From Poseidonocella pacifica (GTDB lineage Bacteria; Pseudomonadota; Alphaproteobacteria; Rhodobacterales; Rhodobacteraceae): a DNA stretch of 64,000 nt. Position 1 is the stretch's first letter. Every line of letters starts with the position of its first letter. The notes under the pieces are model-generated. The model did not search any database and was not told the DNA's origin. It worked only from the letters and a program-made list of their open reading frames with translations. A program made the position numbers and the translations under genes. Of this stretch, positions 36,852-45,750 are shown one piece after another. The stretch is from the NCBI RefSeq assembly GCF_900111875.1, contig NZ_FOJU01000001.1, forward strand, positions 992,001 to 1,056,000, in the 5' to 3' direction.

Positions 36852-38720
36852 TCAACTTACCTTGCGCATACCAAAGATCTTGGCCCGTGCCCGCGGATCA
36901 CTTTCGAACAGGGCCGCAAGCTGCTCCGTGATCGCGCCGGCGAGTTGGTCCACGTCGGTGATCGTCACCGCGCGATTGTAATACCGGGTCACGTCATGCC
37001 CGATGCCGATTGCCGCGAGTTCGACCATTCGTTTGCGCTCCACCATTGCGATGACGTCGCGCAGGTGTTTCTCCAGATAGCTGGCCGGGTTCACTGACAG
37101 GGTGGAGTCGTCAACCGGTGCGCCGTCGGAGATCACCATCAGGATCTTGCGCGCCTCGGGGCGATGCTGCATGCGCCTGTGCGCCCATTCGAGCGCCTCC
37201 CCGTCGATGTTCTCCTTCAGCAGCCCTTCCTTCATCATCAGGCCGAGATTGTCGCGTGTCCGGCGCCACGGCGCGTCGGCGGACTTGTAGATGATATGGC
37301 GCAGATCGTTGAGGCGCCCAGGTTGCTGGGGCCGGCCTTCGGCGAGCCATTTCTCCCGTGCTTGCCCCCCCTTCCACGCGCGGGTCGTGAAGCCAAGGAT
37401 TTCCACCTTGACCGAACACCGCTCCAGCGTGCGGGCCAGGACATCGGCGCAAATCGCCGCAATCGAAATCGGACGGCCCCGCATGGAGCCGGAGTTGTCG
37501 AGCAAAAGGGTCACCACCGTATCGCGGAATTCGGTGTCCTTCTCGATCTTGAAGGAAAGCGGAGTCGTCGGGTTCGCGATAACGCGTGCCAAACGGCCAG
37601 CATCAAGCGTCCCTTCTTCCAGATCAAATTCCCACGCCCGGTTCTGTTGTGCCTGCAACCTGCGTTGTAGCTTGTTCGCAAGGCGCGACACGGCCCCTTT
37701 CAGCGGTTCAAGTTGTTGATCAAGATACGCCCGCAGACGCTCCAACTCGACGGGCTCGGCTAGCTCTTCTGCGGCGATTTCCTCATCATATGTCGTATCA
37801 TAGACCGTATAGAGCGGGTCCGCCTCGGATATGGACGGCGGGGGCGGAGGCTCCATCGGGGCCTCTCCCTCGGGCATCTCGTTTTCATCACCCATCTCGG
37901 AATCGGCCATGTCATCGGCACTGACTTGCGCCTCCGAGGCATCCTGCTGCTGGTCCTGACTTTGGTCGGGCGCAGCTTCGGTTTCGTCCTCATCGCTCTC
38001 GCCGGTGCTGTCGGGCGTGTCGTCCTCGTTCTCGTCCTGCTCGGCGCTTTCGTCCTGATCCTCATCGGGGGCATCGGGATCGTCACCAAGCTGATCACCA
38101 TAGCCCAGATCCTGGATGATACGCCGCGCGAACCGCGCAAAGTCGGCCTGATCGGCAAGGCGCTCCTTCACGTCTTCCAAGGTGTCTCCGGCCTGTTCCT
38201 CAATGAAACCACGCCAAAGCTGCATCACATTGTCCGCCCCCGGGGGCAGATCGCGGCCGGTCGCCAGATGACGGACGAGATATCCCGCCGCCGCGGCGAG
38301 CGGCGCTTCAGGCGCGGTCTTGATCTGATCATAACCGCGGCGCAGCGCCTCGTGCCCGAGCTTCACATCGATATTGCTGAGCGTTCCGGGCATGTCCCGC
38401 GCCCCAAGAGCCTCGCACCGGGCCGTTTCCATCGCATCATAGAGATCGCGGGCCATCTGCCCCTGCGGGAGATAGCGGCTCGATACCGCGGGATCGTGAT
38501 ACCGGTGCCGGATCGCCAGGGAATCCGCCGTGCCGCGGGCCAAAAGCACCTCTTCGCGCGTAAGCCGCCGGCTCACTTGCGGCAGGCGCATCTGATCCCC
38601 CGACAATCCGGATGGATCGACCGAATAACTCACGTTCAGATCGGAATCGTCGGCGAGAACCTTCGTAGCGTCGGCGAGCGCCTTCTTGAACGGATCGGCG
38701 GGATTGTCAGGCTTTTGCAT
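36852..38720 (-). CDS. cobT: Cobaltochelatase subunit CobT
   Basis: CobT is part of the CobNST complex that inserts cobalt into hydrogenobyrinate a,c-diamide in aerobic B12 synthesis. The 622-residue product has an N-terminal helical domain, a very acidic Asp/Glu-rich linker (about residues 210-300, typical of CobT), and a C-terminal von Willebrand A domain with the metal motif [13 protein letters not shown] and later [14 protein letters not shown]. The start ATG 38720 gives the usual length. cobS lies 72 bases upstream on the same strand; cobN is not in the window. Confidence 0.94.
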   Translation of the reverse strand: MQKPDNPADPFKKALADATKVLADDSDLNVSYSVDPSGLSGDQMRLPQVSRRLTREEVLLARGTADSLAIRHRYHDPAVSSRYLPQGQMARDLYDAMETARCEALGARDMPGTLSNIDVKLGHEALRRGYDQIKTAPEAPLAAAAGYLVRHLATGRDLPPGADNVMQLWRGFIEEQAGDTLEDVKERLADQADFARFARRIIQDLGYGDQLGDDPDAPDEDQDESAEQDENEDDTPDSTGESDEDETEAAPDQSQDQQQDASEAQVSADDMADSEMGDENEMPEGEAPMEPPPPPSISEADPLYTVYDTTYDEEIAAEELAEPVELERLRAYLDQQLEPLKGAVSRLANKLQRRLQAQQNRAWEFDLEEGTLDAGRLARVIANPTTPLSFKIEKDTEFRDTVVTLLLDNSGSMRGRPISIAAICADVLARTLERCSVKVEILGFTTRAWKGGQAREKWLAEGRPQQPGRLNDLRHIIYKSADAPWRRTRDNLGLMMKEGLLKENIDGEALEWAHRRMQHRPEARKILMVISDGAPVDDSTLSVNPASYLEKHLRDVIAMVERKRMVELAAIGIGHDVTRYYNRAVTITDVDQLAGAITEQLAALFESDPRARAKIFGMRKVS

Positions 38721-38792
38721 CGGACGCCCCTTTTGTGCGCGGACCCCCGCAGTCTAGGAAATCCGCAGGGACTTGACCAAATGTATTTAGGC

Positions 38793-39779
38793 TTAGCCGA
38801 CCAGCAGGTTGGCTGCGCTCTCGGGCAGTTCTTCGTCAAAACAGCGCTGGTAGAATTCGGCCACTGTCTGACGCTCCAACTCATCGCATTTGTTGAGGAA
38901 GGAGACCCGGAAGGCATAGCCGACATTGCGGAAAATCTCCGCATTCTGAGCCCATGCAATGACCGTCCGGGGCGACATGACCGTCGACAACTCTCCATTC
39001 ATGAAGGCGGTGCGGGTATAGTCCGCAACCGTCACCATCTGGCGGATAGTTCGGCGGCCCTTCTCATTGTTGTAGTGCGGGCATTTGGCGAGAACGATCG
39101 CCGTTTCCGCGTCGATCGACAGATAGTTGAGCGTTGCGACCAAGCTCCACCGGTCCATCTGACCTTGGTTGATCTGCTGCGTGCCGTGATAGAGACCTGT
39201 GGTATCGCCAAGACCGACCGTGTTCGCGGTCGCGAAAATGCGAAAATACTTGTGAGGTGTAAGCACTTCGTTCTGGTCCAGAAGCGTCAGTTTGCCGTCA
39301 GTCTCCAGCACCCGTTGGATCACGAACATCACGTCCGCGCGGCCCGCGTCGTATTCATCGAACACGATGGCACAAGGATTGCGCAGCGCCCAAGGAAGGA
39401 TGCCCTCCTGAAACTGTGTGACCTGCTTACCATCGACCAGCTTGATCGCATCCTTGCCGATCAAGTCGATCCGGCTGATGTGGCTGTCGAGGTTGACCCG
39501 AACAGCAGGCCAGTTGAGTCGGGCCGCGACCTGTTCGATATGTGTGGACTTACCGGTACCGTGATACCCTTGGATCATGACGCGGCGGTTGTTCCGGAAA
39601 CCGGCGAGGATCGCAAGCGTGGTGTCGGGATCGAATTTATAAGTAGAATCGAAGTCCGGGACACGATCCGTACGTTCGGGGAACCCATGCACGATCATGT
39701 CGCTGTCGATCCCGAAAACTTCCCGAACGGAAATCTCCTCGGTGGGTTTCGCGTTCACGTCGATCACAGTTTCGGCCAT
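38793..39779 (-). CDS. cobS: Cobaltochelatase AAA+ subunit CobS
   Basis: CobS is the AAA+ ATPase that drives the cobaltochelatase with CobT. The 328-residue product has the Walker A loop [10 protein letters not shown], the Walker B region [14 protein letters not shown], sensor-1 type [13 protein letters not shown] and the C-terminal lid with [13 protein letters not shown]. Length and motifs fit CobS. It leads the cobS-cobT pair and is divergent from msrB, whose start is 137 bases away. There is no B12 riboswitch in this interval. Confidence 0.95.
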   Translation of the reverse strand: MAETVIDVNAKPTEEISVREVFGIDSDMIVHGFPERTDRVPDFDSTYKFDPDTTLAILAGFRNNRRVMIQGYHGTGKSTHIEQVAARLNWPAVRVNLDSHISRIDLIGKDAIKLVDGKQVTQFQEGILPWALRNPCAIVFDEYDAGRADVMFVIQRVLETDGKLTLLDQNEVLTPHKYFRIFATANTVGLGDTTGLYHGTQQINQGQMDRWSLVATLNYLSIDAETAIVLAKCPHYNNEKGRRTIRQMVTVADYTRTAFMNGELSTVMSPRTVIAWAQNAEIFRNVGYAFRVSFLNKCDELERQTVAEFYQRCFDEELPESAANLLVG

Positions 39780-39916
39780 AAGACCCGCTCCTTCTCAGCC
39801 CACCTTCAACAGCGTCCGTCGTGCCCGATATCGATTGGAAGGGCAAGAGGGGGCCTCACGCAAGCGTGCTATGCCGTCATTTGCGGCAAAGCGTGGCGCG
39901 CCCTACCCTCCGGGGC

Positions 39917-40390
39917 ATGATCAAAGCACAGATATCTCGCCGAACCGCCCTTCTCTCCGGGCTTGCCGCATTGGCAACAGCTCGCCCTGCCCATGCTGAG
40001 ACCTTTGAGGTGACACGTTCGGAGGCCGAATGGCGCGCCCTTTTGACGCCCCTCCAGTACAGCGTGATGAGAGAGGAAGGGACCGAGCCTGCGGGTTCTT
40101 CGCCGCTGGACAAGCTTTATGACGCAGGAACCTACCAATGCAGGGGATGCGATCTCGCACTCTATGCCTCGCAGGACAAATACGACAGTGGCACAGGCTG
40201 GCCGAGTTTCAGTCAGTCATTGCCGAATGCGATCGAAACCAAGCGCGACTGGAAACTCGTCATCCCGAGGACGGAATGCCACTGCCGCCGATGCGGAAGC
40301 CATCTTGGTCATATATTCGGGGACGGTCCCGCGCCAACGGGCAAGAGGCATTGCCTCAACGGAGTAAGCCTCGTTTTCAAACCCGCGTGA
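39917..40390 (+). CDS. msrB: Methionine-R-sulfoxide reductase MsrB with Tat signal
   Basis: MsrB reduces the R form of methionine sulfoxide. The 157-residue product begins with a twin-arginine type signal (ISRRTALLSGLAALATARPA), so it is probably exported. The catalytic domain has the zinc pairs CRGC and CRRC, GSGTGWPSF-type substrate sequence (YDSGTGWPSFSQ), and RHCLNGVSLVF with the catalytic Cys. The resolving Cys seen in some MsrBs is not obvious. Its last codons and stop share a perfect 18-bp palindrome with the end of the convergent receiver gene. Confidence 0.92.
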   Translation: MIKAQISRRTALLSGLAALATARPAHAETFEVTRSEAEWRALLTPLQYSVMREEGTEPAGSSPLDKLYDAGTYQCRGCDLALYASQDKYDSGTGWPSFSQSLPNAIETKRDWKLVIPRTECHCRRCGSHLGHIFGDGPAPTGKRHCLNGVSLVFKPA

Positions 40391-40399
40391 TCACGCGGG
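40382..40399. repeat. Perfect 18-bp palindrome spanning two back-to-back stop codons
   Basis: CCCGCGTGATCACGCGGG is its own reverse complement. Both convergent genes end in the same Pro-Ala-stop because each uses half of it: msrB stops at 40388-40390 and the receiver gene at 40391-40393. It may act as a compact bidirectional terminator, although it has no loop or T tract. Confidence 0.6.
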
Positions 40400-40801
40400 C
40401 GTTCGCTGTCGCTGCGGCTCCCGATACGCAGCGTCCCGACGCATGTCGCGTACAGCATACTCCACAAGCGCCCGCAGGTCATTGAGCACGACAGGTTGGC
40501 GCAGCACCCAATCCACACCGGGCATATAGCGTCGCGCCTCCCCTCGTGGAAAGGCGCCGGTTCCCGTGATGAGGATCAACCGCGCGTTTGGGGCGTAATG
40601 CTGGATGTAGAGAGCAACAGGCTCAGTCGTCTCTGCGCCAAGCGTATGATTGAGAAGAACGAGGTCTACTTGCCGCTGTCGCAGGACCCGCAATGCCTCT
40701 GTTACAGAGACTGCGATGGCCACCTCTAACCCCATGTCAAAGAGGCATGCCTCCCACGCCATGGATATTGCCGGATCGCTTTCGACTATGAGACAGAACA
40801 T
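40391..40801 (-). CDS. Degenerate response-regulator receiver domain protein
   Basis: The 136-residue product is a stand-alone receiver domain. The acidic pocket is present (LIVESDPAIS), and the switch Thr is in LILITGTGAF. The phospho-acceptor Asp is missing: the expected position reads LVLLNHTLG, with Asn. The conserved Lys is also replaced, VLRQPVV instead of a KP pair. It is therefore a pseudo-receiver unlikely to be phosphorylated. No histidine kinase is nearby. The start MFCLIVESD at 40801 is used; a TTG at 40816 is possible. Confidence 0.82.
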   Translation of the reverse strand: MFCLIVESDPAISMAWEACLFDMGLEVAIAVSVTEALRVLRQRQVDLVLLNHTLGAETTEPVALYIQHYAPNARLILITGTGAFPRGEARRYMPGVDWVLRQPVVLNDLRALVEYAVRDMRRDAAYREPQRQRTPA

Positions 40802-40906
40802 GGCACCGCCTGACAAACTAACCTAGGGGCAATCATTGGGCAGCGGGTCTTAACGAAAGGTTAATCGCTCGCGCGCTGCCACAACTTGGCGGTAACGGTC
40901 CGGCCC

Positions 40907-41536
40907 TCAGTCGCGGAAGTTCCGGCTTTCCTTGATCTGATCCCACGCCCAGACAACTTCCTGAAGCTGTTCTTCCTGGCTGCGGTCCCCGCCGTTCATG
41001 TCAGGGTGCAGAACCTTGATCAGCTTCTTGTAGGCCTTGCGCACCTCGGTCTTGGTCCAACCGTCGCGCGCCTCGAGGATCTCGATCGCACGGCGTTCGG
41101 TCGGGGGAAGTCGCCGCCCCTGCGAGGCCGCCGTTCGGCCGGGATTGCGCGTGCCGTTCTGTCCAAGAACCTGATGCGGGTCCTCGATCCCCAGCCTTGC
41201 CCATGCCCGAGTTTCCGGGTCGCGGAAGTCTTTTGTCTCCCGCTCCCACACCCGGTCCTTCGAAGCCTGAGCATTCAACTCCGCCTCGGTGGTTCCGTCA
41301 AAGAAGTTCCACTTCTGATTGTACTCGCGCACATGCTCCTGGCAGAACCAGAAGAAATCGTCGAGAACATCGGGCGCTTTGGGCGCACGGTATTTACCGG
41401 CTTCTTCGCAGCCGTCTTTCTCGCAAACGCGCACCGACGTTTCCTGGGCGCCAGATTGGCTCCGCCGTCCGCGTGGGTTCTTTTTCTTCGACGACTTTAC
41501 GGACATGTCGAATCCGAAGGGATCACTCTTGCTCAT
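40907..41536 (-). CDS. J-domain protein with possible zinc motif
   Basis: The 209-residue product has a basic N-terminus (KSSKKKNPRGRR), a Cys/His cluster that could bind zinc (CEKDGCEEAG with FCQEHV, C-x4-C and C-x2-H), and a C-terminal J domain at about residues 150-207 with the catalytic HPD in LIKVLHPDMNGGDRS. J domains stimulate Hsp70 ATPase activity, so it is a co-chaperone with an unusual adaptor. ATG 41536 (MSKSDPFGF) has AGGTGAGG upstream. It is divergent from bolA, 75 bases apart. A client cannot be named. Confidence 0.87.
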   Translation of the reverse strand: MSKSDPFGFDMSVKSSKKKNPRGRRSQSGAQETSVRVCEKDGCEEAGKYRAPKAPDVLDDFFWFCQEHVREYNQKWNFFDGTTEAELNAQASKDRVWERETKDFRDPETRAWARLGIEDPHQVLGQNGTRNPGRTAASQGRRLPPTERRAIEILEARDGWTKTEVRKAYKKLIKVLHPDMNGGDRSQEEQLQEVVWAWDQIKESRNFRD

Positions 41537-41611
41537 GGGCCTCACCTTTTCGACTCAGGCGCCATACCTTAGAGGATAGGGAAAGAGTTTGAAGAGGGAA
41601 GATCGCGAAAA

Positions 41612-41869
41612 ATGTCATTGACAGATGAAATCCGCCTGCGGTTGGAGAAAACATTCCACCCTGCAACCCTTGAGGTCGTGGACGATAGCGAAAGCCACCG
41701 CGGCCACGCAGGTTTTCGCGAGGGAGGCGAGAGCCACTTCAACGTAAAAATCCGTGCTGCGGAATTTGCCGACATGTCACGCATCGCGCGGCACAGAGCA
41801 GTGCACGCAGCGCTCGGAAAGGATGTGATGACCCGCATCCACGCGCTGGCCCTCGACATCGGCACCTAA
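41612..41869 (+). CDS. bolA: BolA-family protein
   Basis: BolA proteins work with monothiol glutaredoxins in iron-sulfur cluster handling and stress-dependent control of cell shape. The 85-residue product has the family core VVDDSESHRGHAGFREGGES and SHFNVKIRAAEFADMSRIAR with the conserved His, then HRAVHAALG. Length is standard. It is convergent with the DUF4177 gene 3 bases away. Confidence 0.93.
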   Translation: MSLTDEIRLRLEKTFHPATLEVVDDSESHRGHAGFREGGESHFNVKIRAAEFADMSRIARHRAVHAALGKDVMTRIHALALDIGT

Positions 41870-41872
41870 GAT

Positions 41873-42238
41873 CTATTCGGCGGCCAGACCGTTCTTGTCG
41901 TCGTCTTCTTCGCCGCGCGTAAAGAGCTTTCGCACGCGCTCCGCAGTCTCGTCTTCCGGGCTGCGGGTCGCGACCAGTCCGGCCCGCCCGTCAGAGGACG
42001 CGGCGCTACGCTCCCGACGAAAGACCAGCACATCCTGAAACACGGTCTCTCGCCGCAACCACCCTTTGCGGATATCGGCAGGTAGGCGTTCCGCGCGATG
42101 AAATTCCCATCCGCTCTTGGCAAGATCGTTCATCGTATCTTCGAGAACCCGGGCGAACCGCTCTTCCTCTGACTTGACACCGCGAACGGGAACGGCCCGC
42201 TTTGGTGCCGGAACGACCTTATACTGAAAACCCGACAT
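41873..42238 (-). CDS. DUF4177 domain protein
   Basis: The 121-residue product has the DUF4177 pattern FQYKVVPAPKRAVPV, then ERFARVLEDTMNDLAKSGWE and FHRAERLPADIRKGW, a small alpha-beta fold of unknown function, and a charged, probably disordered tail (RSPEDETAERVRKLF, EEDDDKNG). It is complete and lies alone; bolA is convergent. Confidence 0.88.
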   Translation of the reverse strand: MSGFQYKVVPAPKRAVPVRGVKSEEERFARVLEDTMNDLAKSGWEFHRAERLPADIRKGWLRRETVFQDVLVFRRERSAASSDGRAGLVATRSPEDETAERVRKLFTRGEEDDDKNGLAAE

Positions 42239-42332
42239 ATCTTCTTTCCTTGCTCACGGCGCGCGTCTGTCTAGCAGAAACCCGCCGACTGTGTCCAACG
42301 AAGAAACAAAACGCATCTTCAAACATTAATAG

Positions 42333-42463
42333 TGCAAAAACTTCAATATTCTCGGCCCTTGCACGATACTCTGAAATTTTTTTTCAAGTATTAGGGAACC
42401 CATCGGGCGTTCAAGAGATGTGACAGTGCACATTGTGCGACAGGTAAGACAAGGAAGATCTCT
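42333..42463 (+). promoter_or_regulatory. AT-rich leader with GTGCA-type repeats before the VPLPA-CTERM gene
   Basis: No gene lies in 42239-42463. GTGCAA (42333-42338) and TTGCAC (42360-42365) form an inverted pair, and an 11-bp near-palindrome GCACA-T-TGTGC sits at 42428-42438. Between them an A/T-only hairpin is possible (TGAAA with TTTCA around a T run near 42380). AGGAAG precedes the ATG. A regulator binding GTGCA words is plausible but unassigned. Confidence 0.4.
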
Positions 42464-43000
42464 ATGAAATTTAGTACCATTTTCGCTGTAGCCGGGTTCG
42501 CGGCTCTTCCCCTCGGCGCTTCTGCGGCCACCCTCTCGGGAACCGCTGCACCCGGGGGCACCTATGATATCTCCGCCGCCGCCTATGATTTCCAAGCTGG
42601 CTTCGACAATGGCGATACCGCAGGAAGCTATGAATTCACTTTCGAGAATGGCTCTTCGAGCATTTTGCATCTCGTTTTGGGCTCCGTGACCGTCAACCAA
42701 CTTCGCACCGTAGCAGGTTTCACCGGCGGTGTAGGGGTCAGCTTCGGCAGCACTACAGAGACCGTTGAGCAAGGCCAAAGCGCGTCGTTTTCCTTTTCCG
42801 AAATGCTGAACCCGGGTGAGACGACTTCGCTCGTCTTCAATTTCGGTGATGCATACGGTTCCAGCGGTGTCGGCCCGGACCTCGATTTCATCGTTGAAGG
42901 TCAGCCCGCACCGGTGCCACTTCCCGCAGCACTGCCTTTGATGGGCGTGGCACTTGGCGGACTTGGGCTCATGGCCCGCCGCAAGAAGGCGAATGCCTGA
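42464..43000 (+). CDS. VPLPA-CTERM sorting-signal surface protein
   Basis: The 178-residue product is exported (signal peptide to about residue 21, FAALPLGASAA) and ends with a rhodobacterial VPLPA-CTERM signal: VPLPAALPLMGVALGGLGLM followed by ARRKKANA. Such signals are removed by an exosortase, linking the protein to exopolysaccharide or envelope assembly. The middle is a Ser/Thr/Gly-rich beta-type domain (GSYEFTFENGSSSILHLVLG, FGSTTETVEQGQSASFSF) with no cysteine pair. No exosortase is present in the window. Function unknown. Confidence 0.88.
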   Translation: MKFSTIFAVAGFAALPLGASAATLSGTAAPGGTYDISAAAYDFQAGFDNGDTAGSYEFTFENGSSSILHLVLGSVTVNQLRTVAGFTGGVGVSFGSTTETVEQGQSASFSFSEMLNPGETTSLVFNFGDAYGSSGVGPDLDFIVEGQPAPVPLPAALPLMGVALGGLGLMARRKKANA

Positions 43001-43007
43001 TCGATCC

Positions 43008-43030
43008 GGTCCCCCGCCCCGCGGGGGACC
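43008..43030. terminator. Strong hairpin between VPLPA-CTERM gene and gatB
   Basis: A 10-bp perfect stem (GGTCCCCCGC 43008-43017 with GCGGGGGACC 43021-43030) with a three-base loop CCC lies between the two convergent genes. There is no clear T run, so it is a terminator candidate or RNA-end stabiliser for both. Confidence 0.65.
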
Positions 43031-43041
43031 ACCACGATTTC

Positions 43042-44553
43042 CTAAAGACCGAGCTTTGCCGCGACGATTTCATTCACCGCCTTGGGATTAGCCTTGCCAC
43101 CTGTCGCTTTCATCACCTGCCCCACAAACCAGCCTGCAAGTTTGGGATTGGCGCGGGCCTTTTCCACCTGCGCGGGGTTCGCCGCGATCACCTCGTCCAC
43201 TGCCGTTTCGATTGCGCCAGTGTCGGTCACCTGCTTCATCCCGCGCGTCTCCACGATCTCTTCGGGGTTGCCGCCCTCCGAATAGACGATCTCGAACAGG
43301 TCCTTTGCGATCTTGCCGCTGATATCACCTTTTTGGATCAGGCCGATGATGGCGCTGAGTTGTTCCGGCGAAACCGGGCTGGAGGTGATGTCATGACCCT
43401 CTTTCTTGAGCCGGCCGAACAGCTCGTTGATGACCCAATTCGCGGCCATCTTCCCATCGCGTCCCTCAGCCACCTTCTCGAAATAGTCCGCTGAATCGAC
43501 ATCCGCCGTCAGGACGGAGGCGTCGTATTCGCTCAGTCCAAAATCCTTGACGAAGCGGGCCTTCTTGGCATCAGGAAGCTCAGGCAAGGTTGCGGCTATA
43601 TTGTCGACCCACGATTGCTCCAACTCCAATGGGAGAAGGTCGGGATCGGGGAAGTAGCGGTAATCATGCGCCTCTTCCTTTGAGCGCATTGACCGTGTCT
43701 CGCCCTTGTCCGGATCATAGAGACGCGTTTCCTGATCCACCTTGCCACCGGCTTCCAGAATGGCGATCTGGCGGCGCGCTTCATAGTCAATCGCCGCTTG
43801 GATGAAACGCATGGAGTTCATGTTCTTGATCTCGCAACGCGTGCCAAGATGAGAGAAATCCTGCGTTTCCTGATACTTCTCATAGGCCCCGGGACGGCAG
43901 ATCGATACGTTCACGTCGGCGCGAAGGTTCCCGTTCTGCATGTTGCCATCGCAGGTCCCGAGATAGCGAAGGATCTGGCGCAATTTGGTGACATAGGCCG
44001 CCGCCTCCTCCGGCCCCCGAATGTCGGGACGGGAGACGATTTCCATAAGGGCGACCCCAGTCCGGTTGAGATCGACGAAAGACATGGCGGGATCCATGTC
44101 ATGAATGGATTTGCCCGCGTCCTGTTCGACGTGGATGCGCTCGATCCGCACGAGGCGTGCAATACCCGGCTGCATATCCACAAGGATCTCTCCCTCACCG
44201 ACTAGGGGGTGATAGAGTTGGGAAATCTGGTAGCCTTGCGGCAGATCCGGGTAGAAATAGTTCTTGCGGTCGAAGGCAGAAGTCAGGTTGATCTGCGCCT
44301 TGAGGCCCAGCCCAGTGCGCACCGCTTGTTCCACGCAGAATTCATTGACGACTGGCAACATGCCCGGCATTGCCGCATCCACGAAGGAAACGTTGGAATT
44401 TGGCTCCGCTCCGAACTCTGTTGATGCGCCGGAGAAGAGCTTGGCCTTCGTGGCAATCTGGGCATGGACCTCCATGCCGATTACAAGTTCCCAGTCGTGT
44501 TTCGCCCCAGCAATCACTTTGGGCTTGGGGGTCTCATAAGTCAGATCCAGCAT
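43042..44553 (-). CDS. gatB: Aspartyl/glutamyl-tRNA amidotransferase subunit B
   Basis: GatB is the tRNA-binding kinase-like subunit of GatCAB, which converts Glu-tRNA(Gln) or Asp-tRNA(Asn) to the amide form. The 503-residue product has the GatB landmarks [38 protein letters not shown], and [14 protein letters not shown], and ends in the helical YqeY-like tail ([20 protein letters not shown]). ATG 44553 has GAGGAG upstream; a start 5 codons earlier is unlikely. gatA and gatC are not adjacent. It now sits next to lpxC, perhaps because of an inversion. Confidence 0.95.
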   Translation of the reverse strand: MLDLTYETPKPKVIAGAKHDWELVIGMEVHAQIATKAKLFSGASTEFGAEPNSNVSFVDAAMPGMLPVVNEFCVEQAVRTGLGLKAQINLTSAFDRKNYFYPDLPQGYQISQLYHPLVGEGEILVDMQPGIARLVRIERIHVEQDAGKSIHDMDPAMSFVDLNRTGVALMEIVSRPDIRGPEEAAAYVTKLRQILRYLGTCDGNMQNGNLRADVNVSICRPGAYEKYQETQDFSHLGTRCEIKNMNSMRFIQAAIDYEARRQIAILEAGGKVDQETRLYDPDKGETRSMRSKEEAHDYRYFPDPDLLPLELEQSWVDNIAATLPELPDAKKARFVKDFGLSEYDASVLTADVDSADYFEKVAEGRDGKMAANWVINELFGRLKKEGHDITSSPVSPEQLSAIIGLIQKGDISGKIAKDLFEIVYSEGGNPEEIVETRGMKQVTDTGAIETAVDEVIAANPAQVEKARANPKLAGWFVGQVMKATGGKANPKAVNEIVAAKLGL

Positions 44554-44636
44554 GGCCACTCCTCGCATCCGAACTGTCCCGCGTCATAGGACAGCAGAAG
44601 AAGCGGGACAAGAGGCGGGCGGGTATTCGCGTAGGA

Positions 44637-45557
44637 TCAGGCGACGGCAGGGATGTCTTCTGCGTGAAGCGCGGTGCCCGGCAATTGGGCAAGCGTCCGC
44701 GTATCGCAGCTGTGCAATTCCCAAGCCGTAGGATCGGCAAAGAGCGCCCGAAGAAGATCGTTGGTCAGCGCATGGCCCGCGCGGACGCCCGTATACCGTC
44801 CAAGGATCGGCAGCCCAGCGAGATACAAATCGCCAAGCGCATCGAGCATCTTGTGCCGAACCGCCTCGTCGCGGTGACGCAGACCGCCGGGGCTGAGAAC
44901 CTGCTCACCATCGACTACGACCGCATTCTCATAGGTTCCACCAAGCGCCAGACCTTGGGCACGCATCGCATCCACATCGGCCTGTCGACAGAACGTGCGG
45001 CTATCCGCCAGCATCCGTGCAAACGCGCCGTTGGCGAGCGACATGCTGCGGCTCTGATGTCCGATCACCGCATCTGCGAAATCAATTTCGAAATCGATAT
45101 GAAGCGCTTCGGCCGGGGTCAATCGAGCGGAGGCATCACCGCGGCGAACCTCTACAGGCTTCAGAACACGGATCGCACGCAACTCTCTTCCCAAACCAAC
45201 GACACCCGCGCCAAAGATCCCCCGCACGAACGGAGCGGCGCTGCCATCGAGGATCGGAACTTCCGGCCCATCGAGTTCGGCCAGAACGTTGTGCACACCG
45301 CATCCCGCCAGTGCGGCCATGAGATGCTCAATTGTCGAGACGCTCGCCCCGTGCTGGTTCTGTATCCGGGTGCAGAGTGGTGATTGGTTGACGCGATCAA
45401 ACAACGCTCGGACGATGCCCTCCCCGCGCGCGAAGTCGCGACGGAGGAACTGGATACCGTGGTCCGCAGGCGCAGGATGCAGGATGAGCGTAACAGGGCG
45501 CCCGGAGTGCAGGCCCTGGCCGCGAAAAATAACCTGCGATTTGAGCGTCGTTTGCAC
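44637..45557 (-). CDS. lpxC: UDP-3-O-acyl-N-acetylglucosamine deacetylase LpxC
   Basis: LpxC carries out the committed step of lipid A synthesis. The zinc ligands are in STIEHLMAAL (His) and HKMLDALGDLYLAG (His and Asp), with the catalytic His in RAGHALTN. The N-terminus VQTTLKSQVIFRGQGLHSG is the usual start of the protein. I therefore prefer the GTG at 45557, with GAGG 5 bases upstream, giving 306 residues, the usual length; ATG 45587 would add 10 residues and lacks a ribosome site. It is the last gene of the division cluster here, 193 bases after ftsZ and its terminator. Confidence 0.93.
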   Translation of the reverse strand: MQTTLKSQVIFRGQGLHSGRPVTLILHPAPADHGIQFLRRDFARGEGIVRALFDRVNQSPLCTRIQNQHGASVSTIEHLMAALAGCGVHNVLAELDGPEVPILDGSAAPFVRGIFGAGVVGLGRELRAIRVLKPVEVRRGDASARLTPAEALHIDFEIDFADAVIGHQSRSMSLANGAFARMLADSRTFCRQADVDAMRAQGLALGGTYENAVVVDGEQVLSPGGLRHRDEAVRHKMLDALGDLYLAGLPILGRYTGVRAGHALTNDLLRALFADPTAWELHSCDTRTLAQLPGTALHAEDIPAVA

Positions 45558-45700
45558 CTTGGCCTCGATCCATTTGCTTCGAGACATTGAGATAAGTGGG
45601 ACTGCGAGAAGCCTCAACTCAATCTTTGCTACGAATTGCAACATAGGGTCTCAGCAGGGGCGAATGCCCGCCTAGGAGGCACAATGTTCTGATTTTAATG

Positions 45701-45724
45701 AAAAAAGCCGCCCCTAAGGGCGGC
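45701..45724 (-). terminator. Intrinsic terminator after ftsZ
   Basis: On the minus strand GCCGCCC-4 bases-GGGCGGC (45724-45707) is followed by six T residues (45706-45701). This is a classical terminator 27 bases after the ftsZ stop, so lpxC likely needs its own promoter or read-through. Confidence 0.9.
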
Positions 45725-45750
45725 CCTATCTGCAAGAACGTGATGTTGGA

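Noticed and set aside
37926-39920. A 664-codon open frame on the plus strand opposite cobT and cobS
   Set aside because: It runs antisense through two well-identified genes and the gap between them, matches no family, and such shadow frames are common in high-G+C DNA.
45383-45405. An FNR-like TTGA-TCAA pair in the lpxC coding region
   Set aside because: The spacing is five bases instead of six and the site lies inside a coding sequence away from a promoter.
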